Positions 1-12,260 of a DNA stretch of 64,000 bases are shown here, piece by piece (the first letter of the stretch is position 1; each line of letters starts with the position of its first letter). Under the pieces are notes generated by a model. The model was not told where the DNA came from and ran no database searches. It saw nothing but the letters and a program-made list of their open reading frames with translations. This DNA comes from Miscanthus floridulus (Eukaryota > Streptophyta > Magnoliopsida > Poales > Poaceae): the NCBI RefSeq assembly GCF_019320115.1, contig NC_089584.1, positions 58,152,852-58,216,851 on the forward strand. Direction: 5' to 3'. The translations under genes and the position numbers were made by a program.

Positions 1-1169
1 AAGGTATACCATCAGATTCATATTTATCCCCTAGTTTGGAGTGTTTTGCATTCGTCCCATAGTCTAGTGTCATACTTTTTTATCCTGTCCTAGAACCTTC
101 CGTGCCATAGCCTTTGCATATTTTAGTTTTAGAGTCCATCGTGTTGAGTTTGTATCCTGGTCGAGGTCTTGTTGATGGTTAGGTCATGTTAGAGTCCAGT
201 TCGTGTGTTTTCCCCATCGTTTCCATCAAATCTTTGCTTCCATGACCAATTTTGTGTGCATTGTTCCTGTTTTGTCCTCTAATTCGGAGCAAATTCTTAA
301 AACTGGTCTAGTTTTCGCATACGAACTTGGATTTCGACATTCCATATATCAAAATCGATTAGAATTTTTTTTTGGATCCGTCCATCTCCTGCTTTTTTGG
401 GGTCGGAGATTTTTATTTTGGTCAAAAACTGGTCACAAGATCATCTTTTCGTGGTCACAAGCTTTTTGTCGATTTTGAGCACGTCTTCTGAAATTTCCAC
501 AGGCCACACCTTTCACTTGTTTAAGCTCATATTTTCTGTGGTTACTTTTTTTGTGGTCCTAAGTGAAGAAACAATATCAAAAGAAAAAAAGAAAAAGTGG
601 AAATTTCCCAAAAAAATGACAGCCCAAAAAATAGAAAAAAGAGAGGGGCAAAAGTAGAACAATATCTAGAGGAGCACATAGAGAAGGCCAAAGTGAGTTG
701 TGTTAGCGTGTGCTATCTGGTTTCTTGTTTGTGTTGCTGTTGCCATCCACTATACTTGTTTTTCACACCCATGTCACCTTGCTATCCACCACACTTGTTC
801 ATTACACACCTGGTACTAGGAACATTTTAGACCAACAACGAGAACAAGTACTTTGGACTATAATTCAACATTACTTTCTGTTACTGACTTGTGTGCCAGA
901 TATACATATTATTCTTTTTGTGCCTTCCAAGATCCACAAACTCTTCAGATTAGTACAAAAAAAGGGTCTTGCAATCTAGGTACCACTACCTCACAGGTAT
1001 CACGAACCAGCCATCGGTTGTATCGCCTACTGCTTGTGTTGGTAAGAACTTTGTAAGAGCTTGGTAAGACGCTTCCACTTGCTGTGAAAAGTGACACCAC
1101 TGCAACTGTAACCACGTAGTCATTTGTTAGGGATAACTTTCACCGTTTGTTCCTATTTTTGTGTTTACA
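1..1169 (+). mobile_element. Untranslated leader of a Ty3/gypsy retrotransposon
   Basis: This AT-rich stretch lies directly upstream of the gag start of the first Ty3 element and has no convincing reading frame. Long leaders of about 1 kb between the primer-binding site and gag occur in several grass Ty3 families. I see neither a primer-binding site nor an LTR end here, so the 5' LTR should lie left of the window. The assignment rests on position alone. Confidence 0.45.
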
Positions 1170-2586
1170 ATGACAAGAGGTGATCAGACTAGAGATAACA
1201 ATCCTAAGGGTTTCAACGAGTGAGTCAGCCAAGAGCAACTACAATCTGTTGTAGAGGATGCCCAAAAAAGGATGAATGAGGCCGTCAGGAAGGCCATCAC
1301 TGACACACTCATTGAACTCAACATTGGCAACAGCATGGAGAGATTGGACAGACGAATTTCCACGCTAACCGACAAGGTTACTGAGTTGGAAACCTTTGTG
1401 GCGAGCAATAACGACATCTCCGGCAGCAACACCGATGGACTCTTGCTAGAAGACATGGTGCATGATGCCAGTGGGAACATAGATCGATCAACCTTCCGAC
1501 AAGTAAGATTACGACAACGTCTTCACCGCAACACGACAGGTATGGGTGGTGTCCACCACCATCAAGGTAATAATCACCGTGTGCCTGATGATCCTTATGC
1601 TAAGATTAAGTTCACAATACCATCTTTTTCAGGCCATTATGATGCTGAGGGATATCTTGGTTGGGAGATGACAGTAGAACAAAAGTTTAGCACCCACCTT
1701 GTGCCTGAGCATCATAGAGTTCGACAAACTACTAGTGAGTTTAAGGATTTTGCCATTATTTGGTGGAATGGGCTAGCTACACAGGATGCTTTACCTGGTT
1801 CGTGGGAAGAACTTAAGGTAGCTATGCATGATCGTTTTATACCTCCTTCTTATCATAGAGACTTGCGTAAGAAATTGATGCATTGAGAACAAGGAGATAA
1901 ATCTGTACAGGATTACTATGGTGAGCTCCAAAAGGGATTGATGCATTGTAGTGTTGTTGAGGGGAATGAAGATTCCATTTGTCTTTTTTATTTAGGTTTG
2001 AGGCATGAGATTTAGGACATTGTTGGTTATAAAGAATTTAACACTATCAACCAGTTGTTTCAGTTTGCTATGCTTGTAGAAAAGGAATTGCAGGGGCGTG
2101 AACAGCAGAGCAAGAGCAAGGTCAGCACCACATACACGCCACGCTCAGCACCATCTCAGGGCTGACCAAGCCAACCACTTTTTAGGCACCTCCACCAGCG
2201 AGGAAGCGACCAATAGCCTCTGGAGTTACCGCTACACCTAAGGCACCTCCTACACGACCTTCAGATTCAGGTAAAAATTCTTTGTAGGTGCCTACCAAGA
2301 GTGCCTCATTCGTTGCATCGACGGGACACACTTTGGGCATTCAGTGCCACCGCTGTCATGGCATTGGCCATGTGCAAAAGGACTACCCAAGTCAGCGGGC
2401 ATATATTGCTATAGAAGATGGATACATCAGCACCTCTGACATTGAGGATGAAGAAGACCAAGATGCAGATGAGGAGGACAGCGAAGTCCTTGGTGATGAG
2501 GCCACGATGGCCTATAGGAGCATCATTGTACAGCGGGTGCTCAGCTCACAAGTGCATCAACCTGAGAAGCTACAACGCCATAACTA
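1170..2586 (+). pseudogene. Ty3/gypsy gag (capsid/nucleocapsid), degenerate
   Basis: The ATG at 1170 opens a frame beginning MTRGDQ that meets a TGA at 1221 and continues in the same frame from 1272. A coiled-coil-like segment (about 1272-1480) is followed by a Ty3-type capsid domain with the patch WWNGL and the downstream segment RDLRKKLMH (about 1600-1886). There is a TGA at 1884 and further stops up to 2165. Near 2340-2400 a zinc knuckle reads CHRCHGIGHVQKDY, with the fourth ligand (Cys) replaced by Tyr. Gag would form the virus-like particle and bind element RNA in the cytoplasm. The copy is clearly dead. The Ty3/gypsy assignment is strong; I do not assign the lineage. Confidence 0.8.
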
Positions 2587-3240
2587 GTTCTAGATTTTCT
2601 TCATCATCAGCAACTGTAGAGCATGTGTCATTATTGATGGAGGTAGCTACAATAATTTGGTGAGTTCTGATTTGGTCAAGAAGCTTGGCTTGACCACAAG
2701 CCCACACCCATGTCCATACCATATTCAGTGGCTAAATGATTCTGGAGAAGCAAAGGTAACACAAACTTGCAGAGTTTCATTTTCCATTGGTTCTTATGCT
2801 GATTCTGTTGATTGTGATGTGGTACCTATGCAAGTCTGTTCACTCTTATTGGGTCATCCTTGGGAACATGATAATGATGCTACATACCATGTAGAAGTAA
2901 TAAATACACCTTTGAGCATAAAGGAAATAAAATTACTTTGGTACCTTTAACCCCTGCTCAAATTGTACAAGCTGATAGAGAACGCGCTGCTAGTTTGAAT
3001 GATGTTCAATCTAAAAATCAGCAAGTTACTAATTCTATTCTCCCACCTAAAAAGGATAAGTCTACATCTATTTCTAAGGCTGAGGGGATTAAATTGAAGG
3101 GTGGTGTTATGCTTGCAATAAAATGTGACTTTGCTGAAATTTCTGATGATGATATTTGCTATGCTTTGGTATGCAAATGAGCTATGTTTTTGCTTGATGA
3201 TATTGTTAGCTTGGTGCCTCCTGTTGTCACTAACCTTTTG
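2587..3240 (+). pseudogene. Ty3/gypsy aspartic protease region and linker
   Basis: The translation contains VIIDGGSYNNLVSSDLV, the D-x-G type active-site loop of retroviral-like aspartic proteases, about 2620-2680. It is followed by hydrophobic strands and the late LLGHPWE motif near 2850. This enzyme would cut the Gag-Pol polyprotein inside particles. A lysine- and asparagine-rich linker (2938-3180) joins it to reverse transcriptase. Frame breaks occur near 2586, 2950 and 3180. Confidence 0.75.
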
Positions 3241-4572
3241 TAGGAGTATGAGGACATTTTTCCAGCTGAGATACCCTGGGGGCTGCCACCTATGAGAGGG
3301 ATAGAGCATCAAATTGATTTGATTCTGGGAGCAACATTGCCCAACCGTGCTGCCTATCGAATCAATCCCGAGGAGACTAAGGAAATTCAGCGGCAAGTCC
3401 AAGACCTTTTGGACCATGGGTATGTACGTGAAAGCCTTAGTCCTTGTTCCATTCCTATACTTTTGGTTCCTAAGAAAGATGTAACTTGGCATATGTGTGT
3501 TGATTGTAGAGCCATCAATAATATTACTATTCGGTATCATCATCCTATTCCTAGGCTAGATGATATGCTTGATGAGTTGTGTGGTTCTATAATTTTCACT
3601 AAGATTGACTTGCGAAGTGGCTACCATCAAATTAGAATGAAACTTGGAGATGAATGGAAAACTATGTTTAAAACCAAATTCGGGTTGTATGAGTGGTTAG
3701 TAATGCCTTTTGGTTTGACAAATGCACCTAGCACTTTCATGCGCTTAATGAATGAGGTTTTAAGAGCTTATATTGGTTGTTTTGTGGTAGTTTACTTTGA
3801 TGATATATTGATTTACAACAAGTCTTTTGATGAACATATGGATCACTTATGTGTTGTTTTTAATGCTTTACGCGATGCACGTTTATTTGGTAACCTTGAG
3901 AAGTGCATCTTTTGCACGGATCGAGTTTCTTTTCTTGGCTATGTTGTAACTCCACAGGGAATTGAGGTGGATGAGATGAAAATTGAAGCCATAAAGGGCT
4001 AGCCGGTTCCCCAAACCATCACACAGGTGAGGAGTTTTCTTGGTCTTGTAGGATTCTACTGCCAGTTCATCAAAGATTTCAGCACCATTGCTGCCCTGTT
4101 GCATGAGTTGACGAAAAAAGGGGTGGTGTTTCATTGGGGAAAGGCACATGAGGAGTCCTTTGACACTTTGAAGGACAAGCTCACACACGCACCATTGCTA
4201 CAACTTCCAAATTTTGGTAAGACTTTTGAGCTAGAATGTGATGCTAGTGGAGTTGGCATTGGGGGTGTTTTGATGCAAGATGGTAAACCCATTGCTTACT
4301 TTAGTGAAAAATTGCATGGCCCTATTCTTAATTATTCCACGTATGATAAGGAATTGTATGCACTTGTCCGTTCTTTAGAGACGTGGCGTCATTATTTGTG
4401 GCCTAAAGAATTTGTTATTTATTCTGATCATGAATCAATTAAGTATCTTCGCTCTCAACATAATCTGAATCGTAGGCATGCTAAATGGGTTGAATTTATT
4501 GAATCTTTTCCTTATATTATCAAACACAAGAAAGGGAAGGATAATGTGATTGCTGATGCTTTGTCTAGATGA
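3241..4572 (+). pseudogene. Ty3/gypsy reverse transcriptase and RNase H
   Basis: The reverse transcriptase domain runs from [11 protein letters not shown] (3243) through [11 protein letters not shown] and MPFGLTNAP to the catalytic YFDDILIY near 3800, so the Y-x-D-D box is intact. After a TAG at 4000 (ATAAAGGGCTAG, where relatives normally have Trp) the frame resumes at 4027 with [11 protein letters not shown] and the connection domain. RNase H follows, with [13 protein letters not shown], the YDKELYAL glutamate motif, [10 protein letters not shown] and [10 protein letters not shown] up to 4572. The enzyme would copy element RNA into DNA and degrade the RNA strand. Only the TAG interrupts this part, so it is the best preserved segment of the element. 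Confidence 0.9.
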
Positions 4573-6174
4573 TATACATTGATGTCCCAACTTGATTGTT
4601 GAATTTTTGGGCTTGAATCAGTAAAAGAACAATATGCGCTTGATCCTGATTTTAAGGACGTGTTGCTAAATTATAGAGAAGGACATATATGGAATAAGTT
4701 TATGATCAATGATGGGTTTTTGTTTAGAGCTAACCACCTATGCATTCTAGTTGGCTCGCGTTCATCTTTTGTTGTTGCAGGAGGCACATGGAGGCAGATT
4801 GATGGGACATTTTGGAGCCAAGAAGACAGAGGAGGTGATGTCCACACATTTCTTTTGGCCTAGGATGAGGCGAGATGTAGAACGGTACGTGGCTCGGTGC
4901 ACCACATGTTAAAAAGCTAAGTCGTGGTTGAACCCACATGGTTTGTATATGCCTCTTCCTGTTCCTTCTACTCCTTGGGCTGATATATCTATGGATTTTG
5001 TGTTGGGTTTGCTAAGGACTAAGAGAGGGAGGGACAATATTTTTGTGGTGGTTGATCGTTTTTCTAAGATGGCACATTTTATTCTTTGTCATAAGAGCGA
5101 CGATGTTGTTTATATTGCTGACCTTTTCTTTCAAGAAATCGTTCGCTTGCATGGTATGCCTTCTACTATTGTTTTAGATCGCGATGCAAAATTCTTGTGT
5201 CATTTTTGGCGCACTTTGTGGAATAAATTGGGGACCAAGCTACTGTTTTCTATAACATGTCATCCCCAACCTGATGGGCAAACTGAGGTAGTGAATCGAA
5301 CATTGTCCACCATGTTGAGAGCTATTTTGAAGCGCAATTTGAAGATATGGGAAGAGTGTTTGCCGCATGTGGAGTTTGCATATAACAAGGTAGAACATTC
5401 CACCACTAAGGTAAGTCCTTTTCAGGTAGTGTATGGTTTTAACCCTCATGCTCCTATTGATCTTTTGCCTTTACCTACCACTGAGAGAACACATAGTGAT
5501 GCTAGAGAGCGTGCTGAATTCATTCGTAAGTTGCACGAAACAACTAAAGCAAATATTGAAAGAATGAATGAAAAGTATGGAATTGCTGGTAGTAAAGGTA
5601 GAAAAGAAATTAAACTTGAACCGGGTGATTTGGTTTGGTTACATTTGAGAAAAGATAGATTCCTAAGCTGCGTAAGTCTAAATTAATCCCAAGAGCAGCT
5701 GGTCCTTATAAGATAATTGAGAAAATAAATGATAATGCCTACAAACTTGAGTTGCCACCTGAGTTCGGAGTTAGTCCCACCTTTAACATTGCAGATTTGA
5801 AGCCTTATTTGGGAGAAGAAGATGAGCTTGAGTCAAGGATGACTTAGTTTCAAGAGGGGGAGGATGATGAGGACATCACTCCTTTGGATGTACCCGCTGA
5901 TCCTCCAACCGTCATGCAAGGTCCAATGACCCGAGCTCGAATGTGTCAACTCAATTTAGAGGTGAGCTCGTTCTTAAGCGATCCTTTTCATACTTTTGAT
6001 AATAGACTACTACCTAATAATGTTATCTTACTTAGGAACATTGGAGAGGGTCATGAGGGACTTAGAGGAAGAGGTGGAGGTGTTGATGACCAGCAAGGAC
6101 GTTCAACAGAAACCGGAGCCCCGATCCAACATGATTTCGAGTCTGCCTCGGCCTCCAGGACTAGTCTACGTTAA
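4573..6174 (+). pseudogene. Ty3/gypsy integrase and C-terminal tail
   Basis: An HHCC zinc module is spread over two frames about 4770-4910, with [12 protein letters not shown] and RCTTC. The catalytic core at 4928-5470 keeps three acidic residues: Asp in MDFVLGLL, Asp in VLDRDAKF and Glu in [10 protein letters not shown] one-base frameshift near 5662 separates it from the GPYKIIEK (GPY/F) module and ADLKPYLGEEDE. After a TAG at 5846 the frame stays open to 6174 through GPMTRARMCQLNLEVSSFL, a tail I recognise from related sorghum and maize polyproteins. Integrase would join element cDNA to the chromosome. No chromodomain was recognised. Confidence 0.85.
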
Positions 6175-6775
6175 ACTAGTCACCGAGGCCGCATCCAGAC
6201 CCTATTTTCAATGATCCACATATGGTTGGAAAGCCAATTTGATAAGGAAGCCAATCCAAGTGGTCTCACATCAAAAGGCCTTCAGAATCAATAGGAATCA
6301 TCAAAACAAGTCAGTGTCCAGAATCTACCAGGGTGCTGCGACACCGTCTTTTGGTCTATTGGACCATGTATCATGTTTGGGGCCATTAGGGGGCGCATCT
6401 AGGGTAGCTGACGACCCTAAGACCTTTATAATCATACGTCGCCGCCGTCTGTAGGTTTTGGGTTTTGCTTAGATTAATCTGTCAAGAATAGTTTCGCCGT
6501 TCATCGGTTTGTGAGACCCCAACTTCGTGAGATTAATCAATCATCTGCAATTTGGTTGCTTTCTTTCTTGTTCTTGCTTGTGTTCTTCATTACATAGGCA
6601 GGGATTAGCCTTCTTGGTGAGGTCAACCGGATCCGTGTCTCGGTTGATAACCAGAGGAGTTGTGGTGCTAAGATTGCAGGGTTCGATCTTTCGATCTGAA
6701 GCCAGATCGGTGTGTCATTCTCCACCACAACGATAGTTATCACTACCTGACGAAAGATCAGGATCCCTGTTTCCA
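6175..6775 (+). mobile_element. 3' untranslated region and 3' LTR of the first Ty3/gypsy element
   Basis: This stretch follows the end of the pol frame and carries text I recognise from LTRs of this grass family. A TATA-like CTTTATAAT lies near 6423, and the block ends with GATCAGGATCCCTGTTTCCA at 6775. The start of the LTR cannot be fixed, because the 5' copy is outside the window. The right end was chosen at a terminal CA, where sequence resembling a different LTR begins. Confidence 0.5.
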
Positions 6776-7683
6776 TTAGCTCGGTTGCTGCTTTTGTGTG
6801 TATCTGGTTCTGATCGGTTTGGGGTCGTATCGGATCGATCGTCGATGGGTCAATCCCCCTCATGGGATGCCCTGCTTTCTCTTTTATAGGCCAAGGGAAA
6901 GCATGGGTTACAGCAGAGGAAAAAAGAAGAATGAGTGGGAGAAGAAGTCCTTTAGGATCATTGGGTCCTTCTTCTCCTTCATGCAGGTCCCACTGACACT
7001 ATAGATGTCATCAAGGATACCTTCATGTCGTGGCCTTGTCCGTCACTAGTGCCATGCATAGGCATCGTCTGTCGGTCATGGCATTCCATTCCTTCACAGC
7101 AGACGTCGTGGTGAGCTGACATGCCTATCAGCGTTCGTACAGGGGTTAGGTAGAATAGCACTGGTATGTCCGACGTTGTTCCTGATGTGAATCCTTAGAT
7201 ATGGCCCGTTGTGGCCATGGGTTACATCAAAGCATGTCGGTCTCTTCCTTGGTGTCAGAGTTTTGACCCAGACCCATATGCTTGGACCTAGAGTGGTTGG
7301 TGGTGGTATGGGTCTCCATTGGGTGAGACGGAGCCTATGACCTCAGGGTTAGGCAAGGCGGAGCCTACCCCAGAGGTCGGGCGAGGTGGAGCATGAACCC
7401 AAGAGTCGAGTGAGGCAGAGTATGTGGCCTCGGGGTCGGGCGAGGCGGAGTGCAAAACCAAGGGTCGGGCGAGGCAGAGCCCATGACCTTAGGGTCAGGT
7501 GAGGCAGAGAACGGACCCAAGGGTCAGGCGAGGTGGAGCCCGCAGCCTTAGGGTCGGGTGAGGTGGAGCTTACGCGCCTAGGGGTCGGTTGGAGCTATAG
7601 TCGCGCTCTTGACTGCTTGGATGAATCAATGTTGATGGTCATAAGTTCCTCCTCTTCGGGTACCCTACTATTGGTCCCCGACA
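6776..7683 (-). mobile_element. Truncated antisense LTR of a Tat-type Ty3 element
   Basis: This block matches the organisation of the complete LTR at 53116-54556. Both have TGTGTGTATCTG, then CTTTTATAG (a TATA box on the - strand), then an array of GTCGGGCGAGGCGGAGC-like units (here 7320-7580), then GGTCCCCGACA at the end. The terminal CCGACA at 7678-7683 is the complement of a TGTCGG start, so the element was inserted in - orientation. No matching TGTCGG end is seen at the left, where it abuts the Ty3 LTR, so it is truncated. Confidence 0.65.
7320..7580. repeat. Degenerate tandem array inside a Tat LTR
   Basis: About eight imperfect units of roughly 30 bases share the core TCGGGCGAGGCGGAGC, with many C-to-T and G-to-A changes. 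The same type of array lies in the Tat LTR at 54177-54430. Confidence 0.7.
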
Positions 7684-10163
7684 GGTATATTGCTATTTTA
7701 ATAGTTATACCACTTATGAACAGCCAAAGAAGACCCGCTTCTAGAGGAGACGTCGAGCATCTCAACATCGGAAGAATCAACTCCCCAAGAATGATGAAGA
7801 AGATGAAGAAGTTGTGAAGGATGAACCTACTCTACCAAAATCAAGTCCACAGACCAAGCAGGTGTGGAAGGAAAAGGTGACATCATCAGACTCACCATCG
7901 CAAGAGGTGCAACCATCAAGGTCTCCATCTTTGGGACCGACAAATGCACCCAAAGAATGAACAAGACTAGAGAAAAGTCCTGTCCATAGGACATAAAAAT
8001 CTGAACCCTCATGGGAGGTAAAGCGGTAGTTATCTATATTTACTTTTTTGCATTGCCTGAATTATTTTCACTTTAGCATATTTACCTTTTCTACATTAGC
8101 ATTGCATTTAGAAAATAAAATAAAATTTTCATTAATGCATGATAAAAATCTTAAGCCCCATGTGAATACTTCTACGGTGTGTAAAACCCCCAAGAATATT
8201 TACTGTGGCGGTGAAAAATATAAATACCATGCATGCATTATGTCAGAAAATCCAAAAATATGAGAAAGATATCCTGCTAGAATTCTACCATTTCAAAAAT
8301 ATTTTCAATCTCAAGAACAACAAATCTCTGGGCTGCTAACTGCTAACCCTTTATCCTAATATGTTCCACGAGTTTTGGTGTTCTTATTGGTACTTTGCAG
8401 GATGATATACAAGAGCAAGATCACCCGGTTGTCTTCATCACGCTCCACCCACGGACGAGAAGGACATCAGCTGGCAAAATCTACTCTGAGAAGGATCACT
8501 CAACTTCAATATTCGACCATGACAACAACAAGCTTGGAGGAAGGGCGTCCCCCGTGTATCTAGATAAGTATTTTTTTCTCTTTTACAAGTGTGCTTTATT
8601 AGCTAAAAAAGATGCATAACTAAGAACAGAATAAAAATTTGTCTTTATATGAGATATATATATTAGTAAGGTGATATCTTAAAAATAAAAACAAATAAAA
8701 AGTATGTGTATCTAGCTTTCTGTTTTTATGAGCTAAATAAAAAGGAATCTGGAGGTAATCTCTTGACATGGAAATGATGAATAGTTGCTTTGTTGTAATT
8801 CCTTTCAATTACCTAGTTTTCAGCCTTGAATTCTCCTGAGTTTTGGATAAGACTGTTTTGATATAAGAATTTACTCTAAACTTAAAACTCGTGGATAGCA
8901 TATGCTTGATCTAAGTCTAGATAATTGACGGATACGATATGAGAAGGTCTGAGCTGCTGTTTATCTTGTTCCAAGTGATACTAAAGTTCTAGAGATTTAT
9001 CTTTTCAAAAATACAAAAAATTTATATGATGAGCCCCCGTATGACAAAGCTTGAATTCCTACCAGAGACAAATATGATATTTAAACTAGAAAAACTTTCA
9101 CTCATATATGTGGCTTGTTTTGTATTGAGTTTTGTCAAGCTTTGTTGACTCTTATGAGAGGTTTGTCATGCTCTTAAAATCAAGATCACGTACACACCAC
9201 CCACATATACACTACTCCTACAATGGGGGTAGGCGCAAAAACATGCCATTCCATCTAGATCCACCCAAAAATATTTTATTCCTACACTAGGAGTGAACAC
9301 GAAAAATATGTTTGTTATGATTTTCCACCAAATAAATGCTCCAAGTTTTTTTTTCTATTACTCAAAAGTTTTGTTGTAAAGAAGAAACATGGGGCTATAC
9401 AAAAGTTATTCAAAAAAAGAGAGTTGAGAAAAATGGACAAGTGTCCGAGATATTGAAAACAATGGGTATTCAGATGTCCGCCTGAAAAAAAAGAAGATGA
9501 ATAAGATAGCTCATGTTCTCTTGCAAAGTATTTTCAAGTTTAAAAGAGAGATATGTTTTTAAGGAGCATAGTAGAATTAGGATAGCCACCATATATATCC
9601 ACCATATATCCATACACATGCACATCTTGATTTGATTGTATGACTTAACTCTCTTTGATCCGAGGTTTGACTTTACAATATATGTATTGCAAGTATGCTC
9701 TTTCATGCTATTTCCACTCCTATGAGCTCCACATAAGCCTTAGTTGTAGGAAAAGAAAGTTGTAGAAAAAGAAAGGCATGACATCATTAGTGCCTTGGTG
9801 AGGATCCACAAATAACATATATATTGAGAGACTTGAGAGTGTCATACAATGGAAGCTCTGAGTTTTATTTTGAAAACCTATAAAAATTCCAAAATAATGA
9901 TTGAGCAAAGAACTTGAGACATAGTGCTTGACTTGATCGTTATATCTTTCAATTACTCAAGACCCAAGTGAAGGCTAAGAAGCCCCATGGTTGAAGAAAA
10001 TACGGGTAAGTTTGAAAGTTAGATCAATTTATTTTAATCCAGAGAAGAATTCTTGTTTGAACGCATTGTACTATTGAGGAGTGAAAATATCGTAGCAACT
10101 TCTAATCCATTTGATAAGTTTAGCATTGCTTAGGGATGAGCAAAGGTTAAGCTTGGGGAAGTT
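7684..10163 (+). mobile_element. 3' internal region of an Athila-like Ty3 element (inferred)
   Basis: No intact gene is visible. The first 300 bases look like the charged tail of a decayed reading frame, with many Glu, Lys and Ser codons, ending about 7960. The remaining 2.2 kb is AT-rich without a recognisable domain. It ends in the purine-rich AAGCTTGGGGAAG (10150-10162), a plausible polypurine tract immediately before an LTR start. The assignment depends on the LTR that follows. Confidence 0.4.
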
Positions 10164-10577
10164 TGTTGGCAGTAATTAACAAACATTATAAACCATCAAT
10201 ATAACATGAATAAGGGCATGGATGTAATGACCAACATAAAATTAGGGGATTAAACTAACAAATTCCATAAGTTTTGGTGAATCTATGTTTTCAGCACGGT
10301 TTATCCAGAAAATAGTCAAGGTAGACCTAGATGTCAGAAGTAATCACGCTTATCCACGGCAAAAACAACTTCAGAAGGTTCCAGATGACACCAGAAGCCA
10401 AACCACCGAAAAAGACCGCGAGACGATGCCAACCGGCACCACCTACAGACCGGCCAGCCTGTGGGGCCCACTGTCAGCCTTCTCCTTCGAATGTCGGTTA
10501 TCCACCGCCTTAGGGTTTGCATCTACGTTGTTCCTTTAGGTCGGTTTGATCCGAGGGCTTAGAATGGATGCTACGGC

Positions 10578-10587
10578 CTATATATAC
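10578..10587 (+). promoter_or_regulatory. TATA box of the Athila-like LTR
   Basis: The sequence CTATATATAC stands about 415 bases into the LTR and is followed by a pyrimidine-rich stretch, as in plant LTR promoters. Activity is not known. Confidence 0.4.
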
Positions 10588-11519
10588 CAGTCCCTACCCC
10601 CTCCCTCAAGTAGAATTGCATTCAGTAAAGAAAACAGAAACCCTAATCATCCTCAGAGCTCCATCATATTCTAGGGCATAGCTAGCTAGGCTAGGTCTAG
10701 AGAAAGGCAAGCTTCGCTTGGATTCCAGATCTTGTCAAGAGCGTGGCTTGGTATAGCCCCTTATATCCTCTTTTGTATCTTTCATTATTCATATGTTTGC
10801 TATAATTGTTTTGACATTGTTCTTAATATTATTCATGTTCTTAGTTATCATATTCATCGTCTACTTTGATTATATGCTTAGTATAGTTAGATTATCATCA
10901 TGTTCAAGCATAAGTTCGTATAGCGCTCATTCTAAGGTACCAGGGGTGAGTGGTCCACATTGTGGAAGCGTGGTGTTTATACGTTGTTTACCTACGGATG
11001 CACCCTATATTCTAGGCCATGTGGTAGATCACGGATGTGACACTCTCGTTGAGTTCCTTGTAGTCCACTCCCGGAATATAGGACAAGTAGGATCTAGTTA
11101 TGAAGGAAGACAAGCTCTGTTCTTAATCTTTCTTAGTAATATCCCTTTTATGTAGATATGAAGTTGATCTTAGCCATGACTACTAAGTGTAATTGCACTA
11201 ATCAACGTATGTTTTGACTTGTAATTAAGAATAACTTAGAAATTATTTCTCTAATATTCTACTTAGCAATGTTAATGCCATAGAAAGGAGTACTCTGAGT
11301 GATCATTTATTATTTATCATTACTTATCATATTTATCTCTTGACATACCCCTGTTGTGAGTAGAAGTTGGGTTATGGTTTATTTCTCCATCAAGAGTATA
11401 AGTTATCAATATATTCCAACTTTCTGTCATTTCCTATGGTAAAAATATAAATAACGATATCTGAAATACTCACGGGTGAATTACTACAATTGTATAATTA
11501 TCTATGTGCTTGCAGATTC

Positions 11520-11522
<3 letters not shown>

Positions 11523-11571
<49 letters not shown>
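11523..11571. repeat. (TA)n microsatellite
   Basis: About 24 uninterrupted TA units lie inside the right part of the LTR. Such dinucleotide runs expand and contract readily and can form cruciforms. Confidence 0.95.
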
Positions 11572-11573
<2 letters not shown>

Positions 11574-11635
11574 TTTCTAGTCACATGAAATACTAAAGTA
11601 CTTCGTAGTGTCATTCTAGGTGGTACCAATAAACA

Positions 11636-12260
11636 TTTCTGGCATCATAGCTGGGGATGACAACTTAGCAAAAGTGATGTTAAGAAATATCAACAACATT
11701 AGACGGCTACTTAAACAAGTGACAAGTTAATAAATACCAATACTCGATGATGATGGTTTAATGCGGGGACGAGTGGATTATTCTTTATTTGCCTCAATCC
11801 TTTCCCTTTGCACTTCTTTTTGCAAGTGTCCATAGTGTGCTTCTTGAGCATTGTGGCTGGGCATTGTTGAGTTCATAGGAGCATTTGTGGCTTCTTTGTG
11901 GCCTAACGAATCTGTGACACTTAGCGGCGGCGGGTTTGGTTTTGGTCTTTTTTGACGGTTGGATAGCTGAATTGCGGCATGTGATACATTCATACACTGT
12001 TTAGTTATTTTTTTAGTTTCTTTTGGGTTGCCTGGTCATGGGCTCCTAGGGTTATAATCTTTTTTTTCTGCTATGTATAGAAACACACCCGTCGGGTGTT
12101 GTTTAATTTGTTCAAACTAAGTTTTGAGAAGCTATGTTCTTGTACTCTATATATGTACATATAATGTGTACACTGTACACTCATATAACTATTGTGCATA
12201 CTCTAATTGAGTATCTTAAACGAGCAGTGGAAATGCGCTCGGCTATATAATACCTACATC
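11636..12260 (+). mobile_element. Primer-binding site and leader of an Athila-like element, then unassigned DNA
   Basis: A decayed tRNA-Asp-type primer site (11640-11657) is followed by GATGACAACTTAGC and about 120 bases of leader-like sequence. Beyond about 11780 I recognise nothing: there is no reading frame and the DNA is AT-rich, with a TATA-rich patch near 12150-12180. Confidence 0.4.

Larger units (their letters stand above)
10164..11635 (+). mobile_element. Athila-like LTR
   Basis: The block starts TGTTGGCAGTAATTAAC directly after a polypurine-like tract and ends ...AATAAACA. Next comes TGGCATCATAGCTGGGGA, which matches the tRNA-Asp-type primer site TGGCGCCGTTGCCGGGGA apart from a few C-to-T and G-to-A changes. 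A TATATATA box at 10579-10586 lies at a suitable place for the LTR promoter. The length of 1.47 kb is normal for this group. Neither end was confirmed against a second copy. Confidence 0.55.
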
